From Streptosporangium sp. NBC_01495 (GTDB taxonomy: Bacteria > Actinomycetota > Actinomycetes > Streptosporangiales > Streptosporangiaceae), in the NCBI RefSeq assembly GCF_036250735.1, contig NZ_CP109430.1, positions 7,874,001 to 7,938,000 of the forward strand: 64,000 bases of DNA. Reading direction: 5' to 3'. Shown in pieces: positions 8,760 through 17,889 of this stretch; positions within the stretch are counted from its first letter, which is position 1; the number at the start of each line of letters is the position of its first letter. A model generated the notes under the pieces. The model had not been told where the DNA came from. It searched no databases and saw only the letters and a program-made list of their open reading frames with translations. Made by a program: the position numbers and the translations under genes.

Positions 8760-9188
8760 GGCCGGGACGTTAGATCACCCCACCGACAAACCGTCGCGGC
8801 AGATGTCGAGGAGGTGAGAAGTCCCTGTGAACGTCCACGCCCCTCGCCGGACTGACCAGGTCATTTGTCAGGCGAGGGGGACGATGTGCGGCACATCCGC
8901 GTCTCCGACGCCGAACGAGGCCGCCCCTGCCGCCCGGCCGCACCGGTACGCTTTTACCGTTCGGCTTTACTGAAACGTGATCACGTATCCTCGACCTTGG
9001 AATCTACGTTACAGGGCGATCTCCCCTTCCGCCGGACGCCCCGGAAGTTATCGGCGGGCGGCGAACTGTTCAGCGTTCTGCGGCCCAGGGTCGATTTTGT
9101 CCGGCCCAGTGCCAGGGAAGGGAAGAAGCAGCCCCGCCAAACGCCGGCGTTCCACGGAGGGGTCGATGACGCAACCGCATAGAAGGAC
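8760..9188. other. Divergent intergenic region with a long hairpin
   Basis: No convincing gene. The inverted repeat CCCCTCGCC (8840-8848) and GGCGAGGGG (8871-8879) encloses a smaller TGAC/GTCA stem. It lies between the divergent SWIM and NUDIX genes and so is more likely regulatory or a terminator-like attenuator than an end-of-gene terminator. Both promoters must lie here, but no clear -35/-10 pair stands out. Confidence 0.4.
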
Positions 9189-9722
9189 GTGAGCCGCCCG
9201 GTGATCCTGCCCGAACCGCGTACCGCGACCGAGACCGCCGACATCGAGCGGGTCCGGGGTCTTCTCGGCGGCCCCGACCCATGGGGGCGAGGAACCCCGC
9301 TCCACCTCACCGCGTCCGCGCTCATCGTGCACCCGCCCACCCTGCGGGTGTTGCTCCGCTGGCACGCCCGCCAGCAGGCATGGCTTCAGGTCGGCGGGCA
9401 CGCCGACCCCGGTGAGTCCGACCCGTTGCGGATCGCGCTGCGGGAGGGCGCCGAGGAGACCGGGCTGGCCGATCTGAAGCCGTGGCCGGATGGAAGTCCC
9501 GTCCACCTGGTGATCGTCCCGGTGCCGGCCGCGCCGCACGACGCCGCCCACGAGCACGCCGACCTGCGCTTCCTGCTGGCCACCGACACGCCGGACATGA
9601 TACGGCCCGAGAATCCGGACGCGCCGCTGCGCTGGCTCGCGCTCGACGAAGCGCGGAAGTTGACCACGGAAGCCAACACGCGCGAAACCATCGACCGCGC
9701 CGCCACCCTCCTCGGCGCATGA
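9189..9722 (+). CDS. NUDIX hydrolase
   Basis: 177 residues. A Nudix box is present near residues 77-100 (GHADPGESDPLRIALREGAE followed by ETGL), with one extra residue between the first glutamate and the REGAEE core compared with the canonical pattern. The enzyme should cleave a nucleoside diphosphate linked to another moiety; the substrate cannot be told. GTG start at 9189 with an AAGGA just upstream. It is monocistronic, followed by prpE in the same direction after 233 bp. Confidence 0.8.
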   Translation: MSRPVILPEPRTATETADIERVRGLLGGPDPWGRGTPLHLTASALIVHPPTLRVLLRWHARQQAWLQVGGHADPGESDPLRIALREGAEETGLADLKPWPDGSPVHLVIVPVPAAPHDAAHEHADLRFLLATDTPDMIRPENPDAPLRWLALDEARKLTTEANTRETIDRAATLLGA

Positions 9723-9955
9723 GCAAGGCCCCTCGGGAATCGAGACCCGGCAACAGTGTGCCTGCCGAAAACCCCGTCCGCGCGGTTCAATACAGAAGCT
9801 CATGACGGCAGGACCTCACCCACCGCTCCATCCTGGCGAGATGGATCCTTTCGCTCGAATCAAGATCTACGAATGCGGTACCGGGAGGCGTTCTCCGTAC
9901 GCGAAGGCCGGAGAGGGGCCTCGACCGGGCGGGCGGTGAAGAGCATGATGGCCTG

Positions 9956-11842
9956 ATGTCGTACGCTGACGCCTTCGCCCGCAGCATCGCCGATCCCGAG
10001 GACTTCTGGGCGGAGGCGGCCGAGGCCGTCACCTGGAGCAGGCCGCCGCGCGAGGTGCTGGACGCCGGGGCGCCGCCCTTCTACCGGTGGTTTCCCGACG
10101 GGGAGCTGAACACCTGCCACAACGCGCTGGACCGGCACGTCGAGGCGGGGTACGGCGACCGGGTCGCGCTGATCCACGACAGCCCGGTGACCGGCACCGC
10201 CAGGCGCTACACGTACGCCGAGCTGCGTGACGAGGTCGCGAGGTTCGCCGGGGTGCTGCGCCTCCTGGGGGTGGAGCAGGGCGACCGGGTGGTGGTCTAC
10301 ATGCCGATGGTGCCCGAGGCGGTGATCGCGATGCTGGCGTGCGCGCGGCTGGGGGCGGTGCACTCGGTGGTGTTCGGCGGGTTCGCGCCCAAGGAGCTGG
10401 CGGCCAGGATCGACGACGCGCGTCCCAAGGTGGTCGTGTCGGCCTCCTGCGGGATCGAGCCCACCCGCGTGGTGCCGTACAAGCCGATGCTCGACGCCGC
10501 GCTCGGCCTGGCCCGGCACCGGCCCGCGCACTGCGTGATCCTCCAGCGCGAGCAGGCCCCCGCCGAGCTGGTGGAGGGGCGGGACGTCGACTGGGCGAGC
10601 GCGAAGGCCGAACCCGCCGGATGCGTGCCGGTGCGGGCGACCGATCCGCTCTACATCCTCTACACCAGCGGCACCACCGGCCTGCCGAAGGGCGTCGTGC
10701 GCGACAACGGCGGGCACGCGGCGGCGCTGCTGTGGAGCATGGCCAACGTCTACGACATCGCGCCGGGCGAGGTGTTCTGGGCGGCCTCCGACGTCGGCTG
10801 GGTCGTCGGGCACTCCTACATCGTGTACGGGCCGCTGCTGCGCGGCGCCACGACCGTGCTGTACGAGGGCAAGCCGGTCGGCACCCCCGACGCGGGCGCG
10901 TTCTGGCGGGTGATCGCCGAGCACCGGGTGAACGCGCTGTTCACCGCGCCGACCGCGTTCCGCGCCATCAGGAGGGCCGACCCCGAGGCGGCCCTGCTCG
11001 GCGGGTACGACATCTCGTCGCTGCGCACGCTGTTCCTGGCCGGGGAGCGCCTGGACCCCGACACCTACCACTGGGCGGCGGGCAGGCTGGGCGTGCCGGT
11101 CGTCGACCACTGGTGGCAGACCGAGACCGGCTGGCCCGTCGCCGCCAACCTGCGCGGGCTGGAGCCCATGCCGGTCAAGCCGGGCTCCCCCACCGTGCCC
11201 GTCCCCGGGTACGACGTGCGCGTGCTGCGCCCCTCGGGCGACGAGTGCGCCCCCGGTGAGGAGGGGGCGATCTGCATCCGCCTCCCGCTCCCGCCCGGCA
11301 CGCTCCCCACGCTCTGGCAGGACGACGAGCGTTACGTGAGGTCCTACCTGTCGGCCTTCCCCGGCTACTACCTGACCGGTGACGGCGGCCACCTGGACGA
11401 GGACGGCTACCTGTTCGTGATGGGCCGCACCGACGACGTGATCAACGTGGCCGGGCACCGATTGTCGACCGGGTCCATGGAGGCGGTGCTGGCCGCGCAC
11501 CCGGCGGTGGCCGAGTGCGCGGTCATCGGGGTCGCCGACGAGCTGAAGGGGCAGGTGCCGCGCGGCTTCGTGGTGCTGAAGAGCGGGGTGGAGATCGACC
11601 CGGAGACCCTGCGGGCCGAGCTGGTCCTGGCCGTCCGCGAGCAGGTGGGCGCCGTGGCGGCCTTCAGGCAGGTGGACGTGGTCCCGGCCCTGCCGAAGAC
11701 CCGGTCGGGGAAGATCCTGCGCAAGACCATGCGCGGCATCGCGGAGGGCTCCGACGAGCCCGCTCCCTCGACCATCGAGGACGCGACGGTGCTGGACGTG
11801 CTGCGCCCCATCATCGGACGCCGCACCACCGTGGACGGCTAG
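9956..11842 (+). CDS. prpE: Propionyl-CoA synthetase (AMP-forming)
   Basis: 628 residues, the usual PrpE length. It activates propionate (or acetate) to the acyl-CoA through an acyl-adenylate in the cytosol. The AMP-binding motif YTSGTTGLPKG lies near residue 235, WWQTETGWP near 385, the hinge region TGDGGHLDEDGYL near 475, and the catalytic lysine in TRSGKILRK is residue 586. The N-terminal DPEDFWAEAA block is the acetyl-CoA synthetase N-terminal domain. VVRDNGGHA and YVRSYLSAFPGYY favour PrpE over Acs. No methylcitrate genes are adjacent. A truncated copy of its 5' end lies at 1896-2125. Confidence 0.85.
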   Translation: MSYADAFARSIADPEDFWAEAAEAVTWSRPPREVLDAGAPPFYRWFPDGELNTCHNALDRHVEAGYGDRVALIHDSPVTGTARRYTYAELRDEVARFAGVLRLLGVEQGDRVVVYMPMVPEAVIAMLACARLGAVHSVVFGGFAPKELAARIDDARPKVVVSASCGIEPTRVVPYKPMLDAALGLARHRPAHCVILQREQAPAELVEGRDVDWASAKAEPAGCVPVRATDPLYILYTSGTTGLPKGVVRDNGGHAAALLWSMANVYDIAPGEVFWAASDVGWVVGHSYIVYGPLLRGATTVLYEGKPVGTPDAGAFWRVIAEHRVNALFTAPTAFRAIRRADPEAALLGGYDISSLRTLFLAGERLDPDTYHWAAGRLGVPVVDHWWQTETGWPVAANLRGLEPMPVKPGSPTVPVPGYDVRVLRPSGDECAPGEEGAICIRLPLPPGTLPTLWQDDERYVRSYLSAFPGYYLTGDGGHLDEDGYLFVMGRTDDVINVAGHRLSTGSMEAVLAAHPAVAECAVIGVADELKGQVPRGFVVLKSGVEIDPETLRAELVLAVREQVGAVAAFRQVDVVPALPKTRSGKILRKTMRGIAEGSDEPAPSTIEDATVLDVLRPIIGRRTTVDG

Positions 11843-12124
11843 GTCCCGGCGGGCGGGGTCACCCTGTTTCGGCATTCGTATCGGGCAGGCCTATCTCACC
11901 GGGGATATATAGATCACTGAAGTGATGGTTTCGCGGCCTGTCAACCGTTCCTGTCATCCATCGTTGACCTCGCCGGCAGGAATTCCGGGAAGTCACCCCG
12001 GGTTTTCCGGAAAATTCACGCGACGCCCACCACCCCCATCGATTTGCGGACGCTCGGCATCATCACGGTCACAATCAATTCCCCTTTACGGCTTATCGCG
12101 CCGTTTCGTCGTTAAGGTTTTATC
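11843..12124. promoter_or_regulatory. Upstream region of the WD40 kinase gene
   Basis: The TATATA-like element at 11905-11911 is followed at once by the inverted repeat ATCACTGAAGTGAT (11913-11926), placed as promoter and operator. A second imperfect repeat pairs AATTCCGG near 11981 with CCGGAAAATT near 12010. No gene is seen. The stretch is lower in GC than its surroundings. Confidence 0.4.
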
Positions 12125-14416
12125 GTGGCGAATGACGCGGGCAGGCTGGTCGCCGGGCGATATCGGCTGATGGACGTGCTGGGCCGCGGCGGGATGGGCA
12201 CGGTGTGGCGGGCGCGGGACGAGAGCCTGCACCGCCAGGTGGCGATCAAAGAACTCACCCTTCCCGATCACCTGGACGTTCCCGCGCGCGAGATGCTGTA
12301 CAGGCGGATGCAGCGTGAGGCCCGCGCCGCGGCGCAGCTGAAACATCCGGCGATCATCACCGTTCACGACCATGTCGTCGAAGCCGACGGCCGCCCGTGG
12401 ATCGTGACGGAGATCATCGACGGGCCCTCACTGGACGAGGTGCTGAGAACCCGGGGGCGCCTGCCGCCCCAGCGGGTGGCGGCGATCGGCGGGCAGATCC
12501 TCGCGGCGCTGACGGTCGCGCACGCCGCCGGGATCACCCACCGCGACATCAAACCCGCCAACGTCCTGCTCGAAGGTGAGCGGGTCGTGCTGACCGACTT
12601 CGGGATCGCCGCCGTCGAGGGGGACGTCACCCTCACCGCCGCCGGTGTCACCCTGGGCACCCCGGCCTTCATCTCTCCCGAGCAGATCAACGGCCATCCC
12701 GCCACCGCGGCGTCGGACCTGTGGTCGCTGGGCGCCACCCTGTACGCCGCGGTTGAGGGCCGCCGGCCGTTCAGCGGCACGACGCACGGATCGATCTACG
12801 TCTCGATCGCCACCCGGCCGCCCGCCCCGCCCGTGCACGCCGGCCCCCTGGCCCCCCTCCTGGAGGGGCTGCTGCGCAAGGACCCCGCCCTCCGCCTCAC
12901 CGGCCCCCAGGCCGCCGGCGCGCTCGCCGAGATCGCCGCCACCCCGGCCCCTGGTGAGTCCTCCACCGGTCCGGGACCGGAATCAGGACAGAGACCGGGA
13001 CCGGAATCAGGACGGGGACCGGACGACGGCGACACCCGGATCGCCGACCGCCCCGCTCTCCCCACACCGGCTCCTCCCCCGCCGACCGAGCCGTACGCCA
13101 CCGCACACCAGGAGGTAGGCCAGGAGGTACGGCCGCCCGTCACCCTGTCGTTCACCGCCGTGTCTCCCGCCTCCCCACCCACCACCTCACCGCCCGGCCC
13201 CCCGCCGGCCGTCACCTCGCCCGCGCTCGCGTCCGCGGAGACCACGGCGCGCACCCCCCGGCACCGGCTCCGCCCGGTGGCCGCCGTGGCCGCGGCGCTC
13301 CTGTCCACCGCCGCCACCGTGGCCTACCTGCTCTGGCCCGCGACGGGCCCGGCGAAGGTGACCGCCGTCGCCCAGCTCAGGGGTCACACCGAAACGGTGA
13401 ACGCGGTGGCGTTCAGCCCGGACGGCGAGACGCTGGCCAGCGGTGGCGGCGACGGCGCGGTGATCATGTGGAACGCGCGGACCCGGCGGCCGATCGGCGA
13501 CCCGCTCACCGGCCACACCAGGGCGGTGCAGGCGATGGCGTTCAGCCCGGACGGCGGGCTCCTGGCCAGTGGCGGCAGCAACAACGAGGGGACCGACCCC
13601 GGCGACCACACCGTGGTCCTGTGGGACACGCGGACTCGCCGGCCGATCGGCGACCCGCTCACCGGCCACACCAACTGGGTGGAGTCGGTCGCCTTCAGCC
13701 CCGACGGCAGGACCCTCGCCACCGGCAGCAGCGACAAGACCGTGATCGTGTGGGACACGCGGACCTGGCAGCCGATCGGCGACCCGCTCACCGGCCACAA
13801 CGACTGGGTGCAGGCGGTCGCCTTCAGCCCCGACGGCAGGACCCTCGCCACCGTCGGCGACGACATGACGGTGATCGTGTGGGACACGGCGACCTGGCGG
13901 CCGGTCGGTGCCCCGCTCACCGGCCACACCAGATCGGTGCTGTCGGTCGCCTTCAGCCCCGACGGCAAAACCCTCGCCAGCGGCAGCGGCGACAAGACCG
14001 TGATCGTGTGGGACACGGCGACCCGCCGTCCGGTCGGTGCCCCGCTCACCGGCCATCCGGGCGAGATCCACACTCTCGCGTTCGGCCCGGACGGCGACAC
14101 CCTGGCCGTGGGCACCGGTTCCGTCGTCCGGCTGTGGGACACGCGGACCTGGCGGCCGATCGGCGACCCGCTCACCGGCCACACCGGATCGGTGTGGTCG
14201 ATGGCGTTCAGCCCGGACGGAGAGACGCTCGCCACCGCCGGCGAGGACCGTCAAGTGATCATGTGGGGCACTTTCTCGCCGTCCGGCGCGGGCACGGCCG
14301 TCTCGTGGCCGTGGCTCGCCGGAGCGGGCGTGCTCGTCGTGGCGGCGGCGGGAGCGCTGGTGATCCGGCGACGCCGCGCCGGGCGGGCTTCGGCCCGGGA
14401 GGCCACCGAAGCGTGA
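12125..14416 (+). CDS. Membrane Ser/Thr protein kinase with seven WD40 repeats
   Basis: 763 residues. Pkn2-type kinase domain: GRGGMG P-loop, VAIKE (K42), HRDIKPAN (catalytic D141), DFG (D158) and GTPAFISPEQ activation segment. A Pro-rich linker (about 275-375) leads to a hydrophobic helix (AVAAALLSTAATVAYLLW). Seven WD40 repeats follow, each about 43 residues with TGHxxxVxxxAFSPDG...VIVWD, enough for a complete propeller. A second hydrophobic helix (WLAGAGVLVVAAAGALVI) and a basic tail end the protein. GTG start at 12125. Two helices would put the propeller outside and both ends inside, giving a sensor kinase with a tethered extracellular propeller. Confidence 0.85.
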   Translation: MANDAGRLVAGRYRLMDVLGRGGMGTVWRARDESLHRQVAIKELTLPDHLDVPAREMLYRRMQREARAAAQLKHPAIITVHDHVVEADGRPWIVTEIIDGPSLDEVLRTRGRLPPQRVAAIGGQILAALTVAHAAGITHRDIKPANVLLEGERVVLTDFGIAAVEGDVTLTAAGVTLGTPAFISPEQINGHPATAASDLWSLGATLYAAVEGRRPFSGTTHGSIYVSIATRPPAPPVHAGPLAPLLEGLLRKDPALRLTGPQAAGALAEIAATPAPGESSTGPGPESGQRPGPESGRGPDDGDTRIADRPALPTPAPPPPTEPYATAHQEVGQEVRPPVTLSFTAVSPASPPTTSPPGPPPAVTSPALASAETTARTPRHRLRPVAAVAAALLSTAATVAYLLWPATGPAKVTAVAQLRGHTETVNAVAFSPDGETLASGGGDGAVIMWNARTRRPIGDPLTGHTRAVQAMAFSPDGGLLASGGSNNEGTDPGDHTVVLWDTRTRRPIGDPLTGHTNWVESVAFSPDGRTLATGSSDKTVIVWDTRTWQPIGDPLTGHNDWVQAVAFSPDGRTLATVGDDMTVIVWDTATWRPVGAPLTGHTRSVLSVAFSPDGKTLASGSGDKTVIVWDTATRRPVGAPLTGHPGEIHTLAFGPDGDTLAVGTGSVVRLWDTRTWRPIGDPLTGHTGSVWSMAFSPDGETLATAGEDRQVIMWGTFSPSGAGTAVSWPWLAGAGVLVVAAAGALVIRRRRAGRASAREATEA

Positions 14417-14452
14417 GCTTCCGAATCACTCAGAGGGGACACCAGGCGTAAT

Positions 14453-14671
14453 TCATGTCTGCGGGCCGTGCCGTTCATCCTTCAGGCGTTTCCACCCCAG
14501 GTCCACCGCTGGGTGCATCTGGATGTTGCCGGGGTTCGCCCCGAAGTTGCCGATCTGGGGCAACGTCGCCGCCCTCGCCCCGGGCGCCTGGACGACGAGA
14601 CCGGCCAGGACGGCGATCACCGTAGTGATCACCGTCCCGACCCCGATCGGCACCGGCTGGTGCCTTCTCAT
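14453..14671 (-). pseudogene. Stub of a secreted PHB-depolymerase/feruloyl-esterase-like enzyme
   Basis: 72 codons from an ATG at 14671 preceded by GGGAG. A signal peptide (MRRHQPVPIGVGTVITTVIA then VLAGLVVQAPGARA) is followed by ATLPQIGNFGANPGNIQM. That matches the mature N-terminus of CE1/Esterase_phd enzymes, which start with xFGxNPGNLxMYxYVP. After GNIQM the reading frame leaves the family and stops; the catalytic domain is missing. It lies 17 bp after the xylanase gene on the same strand, so a xylanase-esterase operon was probably truncated when the neighbouring kinase gene came to lie beside it. Confidence 0.65.
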
Positions 14672-14688
14672 GAGATTCGGCTCCCTAC

Positions 14689-16167
14689 CTAGCCCTGGGT
14701 CCAGGTCCACTTCTGGTTGTTGCCGCCCCAGCAGGAGTAGGCCTGGAGCTGGGTCCCGTTGCCGGTGCCGGAGTTGACGGCGTCCAGGCACAGGCCCGAC
14801 TGGACGCTCACGATCGAGCCGTCCGAGTTGATGCGCCATTTCTGGTTGTCGCCACCCCAGCAGGTGTAGATCTGCACCTTGGCCCCGTTTCCGGTGCCCG
14901 CGACGTCCAGGCACTTGTTGCCGGAAACCCGGAACTCCTGCGCGGACGTGTAGGTCCACTGCTGGTTGGAGCCGGAGTGACAGTCCCACAGCTGGAGCTG
15001 GGTGCCGTCGGTCGTCGAGGAGTTCGGCACGTCCACACAGCGGCCGGACGCCACGTTCCGGATCTGCCCCCCGCCTCCCGGGGTCGGCGTGGGCGTCGGG
15101 GTGGGCGAGGTCGGCGTGGGCGTGGGGTTGGGGGTCGCGCTGTTGAGCGAGCTCAGGACGGAGTTGTAGGCGGCCTTCTTGTTGCCCGAGCTGTCGAAGA
15201 GCAGGGGGCTGGTGTTGGCGCCGAGCCAGGAGTCGCTGTCGCGGACGCCCCACACGGTGATGCCGGTGCAGCGCGGCACCGCCAGGCAGTCGTTGGTCAC
15301 GCTGGCGTAGGTGCCGGCCGAGCCGCCCTGGATGTCCAGTTCGGTGATCTGCACGTCGACGCCGAGGGCGGCGAAGCTCTGGATGGTGGTGCGGTAGTTG
15401 CTGTTGTAGGCGCTGTTGCTGTTGAAGTGCGACTGCAGGCCGACGCAGTCGATGGGCACGCCGCGGGACTTGAAGTCGCGGACCATGTTGTAGACGCCCT
15501 GGGTCTTGGCCCAGGTCCAGTTGTCGATGTTGTAGTCGTTGTAGCAGAGCTTGGCGGCCGGATCGGCGGCCCGGGCGGTGCGGAAGGCGACCTCGATCCA
15601 GTCGTTGCCGGTGCGCTGCAGGTTGGAGTCGCGCCGGCCGCCACCGCTGTCGGCGTAGGCCTCGTTGACGACGTCCCAGGCGTAGATCTTGCCCTTGTAG
15701 TGGGCCATCACGCCGTTGATGTGGTCGATCATCGCCTGGCGCAGGGTGCTGCCCGACAGGGACTGCATCCAGCCCGGCTGCTGGGAGTGCCAGGCCAGGG
15801 TGTGCCCGCGTACCCGCTTGCCGTTCTGCACGGCCCAGTTGTAGACGCGGTCGGCGTTGGTGAAGGTGAACTGGCCCCGGTTGGGTTCGGTGGCGTCGAT
15901 CTTCATCTCGTTCTCGGCGGTGATCATGTCGAACTCGCGGTTCGCGATCGTGGTGTACGCCGAGTCGCCGAGCTTGCCCGCGGCGATCGCGGTGCCGAAG
16001 TAGCGCCCGCTCTGCTGGGCGGCGGCGGCCAGCGTGCTCGCGGCCGCGTCAGCAGGAACCGACGCCATCATCGCCGCACCTACGACGATCGCGGTGCCAA
16101 CGACGATGCTCCTGCGGAGGACACCGAAATGTCGGTACGCAGATGACGCTGAAGCTTTCATACCCAT
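14689..16167 (-). CDS. Secreted GH10 endo-1,4-beta-xylanase with CBM13
   Basis: 492 residues. Signal peptide with twin arginine (VLRRSIVVGTAIVVGAAMMA) ending at ADA-AAS. The GH10 barrel has acid/base E169 in WDVVNEA and nucleophile E276 in QITELDIQ, plus HTLAWHSQ and WGVRDSDSW. A Pro-Thr linker (TPNPTPTPTSPTPTPTPTP) leads to a ricin-type CBM13 with three QxW repeats (NQQWT, NQKWR, NQKWT). The ATG at 16167 is preceded by GGAG at 6 bp; an ATG at 16179 is also in frame. It hydrolyses xylan outside the cell. Confidence 0.92.
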   Translation of the reverse strand: MGMKASASSAYRHFGVLRRSIVVGTAIVVGAAMMASVPADAAASTLAAAAQQSGRYFGTAIAAGKLGDSAYTTIANREFDMITAENEMKIDATEPNRGQFTFTNADRVYNWAVQNGKRVRGHTLAWHSQQPGWMQSLSGSTLRQAMIDHINGVMAHYKGKIYAWDVVNEAYADSGGGRRDSNLQRTGNDWIEVAFRTARAADPAAKLCYNDYNIDNWTWAKTQGVYNMVRDFKSRGVPIDCVGLQSHFNSNSAYNSNYRTTIQSFAALGVDVQITELDIQGGSAGTYASVTNDCLAVPRCTGITVWGVRDSDSWLGANTSPLLFDSSGNKKAAYNSVLSSLNSATPNPTPTPTSPTPTPTPTPGGGGQIRNVASGRCVDVPNSSTTDGTQLQLWDCHSGSNQQWTYTSAQEFRVSGNKCLDVAGTGNGAKVQIYTCWGGDNQKWRINSDGSIVSVQSGLCLDAVNSGTGNGTQLQAYSCWGGNNQKWTWTQG

Positions 16168-16357
16168 GCCTGACTCCATACTGAAATCACGGATAGAGGG
16201 AATGTGGGGAACCCGGCGAACGACGCCGCACCCCGGTCGGAGGCGCACACCACGACGGCGTGATGACCGGCGGCCCTCGCCGATCACCACATCAGCCAGG
16301 GCCGACCGCCTCGGAGACTTAGTGTGGAAACGTAACCGAAATATGTCAACACCTGTA

Positions 16358-16368
16358 CGAAATTTTCG
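16358..16368. promoter_or_regulatory. CGAAA-N-TTTCG box upstream of xylanase
   Basis: CGAAATTTTCG is a perfect inverted repeat around one base. It agrees with the GAAA-N-TTTC type of element described upstream of streptomycete xylanase genes. It lies 191 bp upstream of the xylanase start and probably binds a xylan-responsive repressor. Confidence 0.55.
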
Positions 16369-16471
16369 GCTCCGCATAGCAGTTCGCTGCTGCCTCTAGC
16401 CGGTACGACTGAGCCGTTAAGGGATGTCTTCTCCCAAGTGAGCCGGGGGAAGTTGCCAGATAACGCAGCTT

Positions 16472-16480
16472 GAAAATTTC
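16472..16480. promoter_or_regulatory. Second GAAA-N-TTTC box
   Basis: GAAAATTTC is a perfect 4+1+4 inverted repeat of the same kind as the box at 16358, 104 bp further upstream. Two copies in one intergenic region support a shared regulator. Confidence 0.45.
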
Positions 16481-16728
16481 ACTTTGCGTCCGCAAGTTGC
16501 GGACACGAGGAGTGCCGGCACAGGCGAGCGACACCTTCTCGGCATGGTCGGGCACGGAGAGCTACCGCCCCTTGACGAAATCCGGTCCTGCTGTATTTAC
16601 TCACCGCTATCACCACCGGAGACGTCAGATTCCGAAGGGAGGCCGCACTGCGGAATGAGGTGCCTAGCGGATTCCGGACACCTGGCGCGAGCCCCGCCGC
16701 GGGTAATCCGGCCGGTTGAGGCGGAGTA

Positions 16729-17796
16729 TTACGCCGAGTCGTGTTCGCGGCGCGCCGTGATGTGCCCGGTCAGTTTCTCCCAGTTGCCGGACCCGATCGC
16801 GGCCTTTTCCTCGTGGGTGAAGGGTGCCTGTTCGAGGAACGAGCGGGCGACCCCGTTGGCGGTGTCGAGGAAGGGGAATCCGCCGGGTCGGGTCCCGAAG
16901 GTGTAGGGGTAGTCGGTCGAGTACATCATGCGCTCGGTTCCGACGACCTCCGAGGTCCACCTCATGTAGCGCTCGCTGACCGTGCCGCTGCCGCAGACCC
17001 AGAAGTTCTGCGTGAAGTAGTCGGCGAGCGGGCGCTCCAGCTTGGCGTTGTGCGCCATGACCCCGGTGTGGTCGAGGTAGAACAGGACGACCTCGCCCCA
17101 GTGTCCTGCGATCACCTGCAATCCGGGGTGCCGGTCGAAGACGCCGGAGAAGATCATCCGTAGATACTGGACACCCAGGTCGTAGTACCAGCCCAGGCCC
17201 GCCGTCGCGAGCCCCATCCCGGTGCTGCGCGCCGGCCCGACTCCGTCGCCCAAGCCCGAGTAGTAGGCCTTGAGAACCTCGGGGACCGGAGTCTGGGGAT
17301 GGAAGTGCAGCGGCACCTGGAGGCGCTCGGCCGTGGCGTACAGGTCGTCGAACTCCGGGGCGTCGGCCAGCTTGTCCCCCGTGCGTCCGTACAGCATCGC
17401 ACCGGGGAGGCCGAGCCGGGTCACCGCGCGTTCCAGTTCGGCCGCGGCGACTTCGGGCGCCGCGGTGGGGATGGCGGCGAAGGCCTGGAACCGGTCGGGT
17501 CGCCCGGTGACGATCTCGGCCAGCGTGTCGTTGACCTCGCGGGCCACGCTGACGGCGTCTTCGGGCGCGAGGTTGTGCACGCCCGGTGAGGCCAGGGACA
17601 GGACCGCGACATCGATGCCCTGGTCGTCCATGTCGGCGAGACGCGCCTCTCCGAAGTCCCGCAGCCGCCGCGCGAAGGGTTCGTCGCCGAAGCCGAGCTG
17701 CGGGATTGGCGGCACACCCGCCTTGGCCCACGCGTCGAGCAGCGAGGGCGGGGCGATGTGTTCCTCGAGTGCCACGATCTTAATCTTGTCTGGCAT
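16729..17796 (-). CDS. Amidohydrolase-2 family metalloenzyme (ACMSD/resorcylate decarboxylase type)
   Basis: 355 residues. The N-terminus KIKIVALEEHIAPPS carries the E-x-H metal-binding variant of this TIM-barrel family, followed by LHFHPQTP (second histidine), AGHWGE and YSTDYPY with the conserved aspartate. These features match decarboxylases/hydrolases of aromatic acids such as gamma-resorcylate. The ATG at 17796 has GGAG at 6 bp; a GTG at 17811 is less likely. It diverges from a TetR regulator, the common layout for an inducible aromatic catabolism gene. The substrate is not deducible. Confidence 0.75.
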   Translation of the reverse strand: MPDKIKIVALEEHIAPPSLLDAWAKAGVPPIPQLGFGDEPFARRLRDFGEARLADMDDQGIDVAVLSLASPGVHNLAPEDAVSVAREVNDTLAEIVTGRPDRFQAFAAIPTAAPEVAAAELERAVTRLGLPGAMLYGRTGDKLADAPEFDDLYATAERLQVPLHFHPQTPVPEVLKAYYSGLGDGVGPARSTGMGLATAGLGWYYDLGVQYLRMIFSGVFDRHPGLQVIAGHWGEVVLFYLDHTGVMAHNAKLERPLADYFTQNFWVCGSGTVSERYMRWTSEVVGTERMMYSTDYPYTFGTRPGGFPFLDTANGVARSFLEQAPFTHEEKAAIGSGNWEKLTGHITARREHDSA

Positions 17797-17818
17797 TTCG
17801 TACTCCTTCACCCTGCTG

Positions 17819-17889
17819 TTTCCATTGGAATCATTACCACCGTATCACTGGAACTATCAACGGAAACGCAAGCACGGTATCGTTGGAAA
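17819..17889. promoter_or_regulatory. Probable TetR operator region
   Basis: Between the divergent amidohydrolase and TetR genes lie the inverted repeat TTCCATTGGAA and two imperfect direct repeats, CGTATCACTGGAA and CGGTATCGTTGGAA. Repeats of this type between a regulator and its divergent target usually bind the regulator. Confidence 0.45.

Larger units (their letters stand above)
16168..16728. other. Intergenic region upstream of the xylanase gene
   Basis: No convincing coding sequence on either strand. It contains two GAAA-N-TTTC inverted repeats (listed separately) and a low-GC stretch at 16320-16500, probably the xylanase promoter. The right part, 16500-16728, also has to hold the transcription end of the amidohydrolase gene, but no strong hairpin was seen. 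Confidence 0.5.

Noticed and set aside
8865..9182. 105-codon plus-strand frame upstream of the NUDIX gene
   Set aside because: No ribosome site, no family resemblance, and it spans the divergent promoter region.
16470..16658. Short frames between xylanase and amidohydrolase genes
   Set aside because: Composition is not protein-like and there is no ribosome site; the region is better read as promoter.
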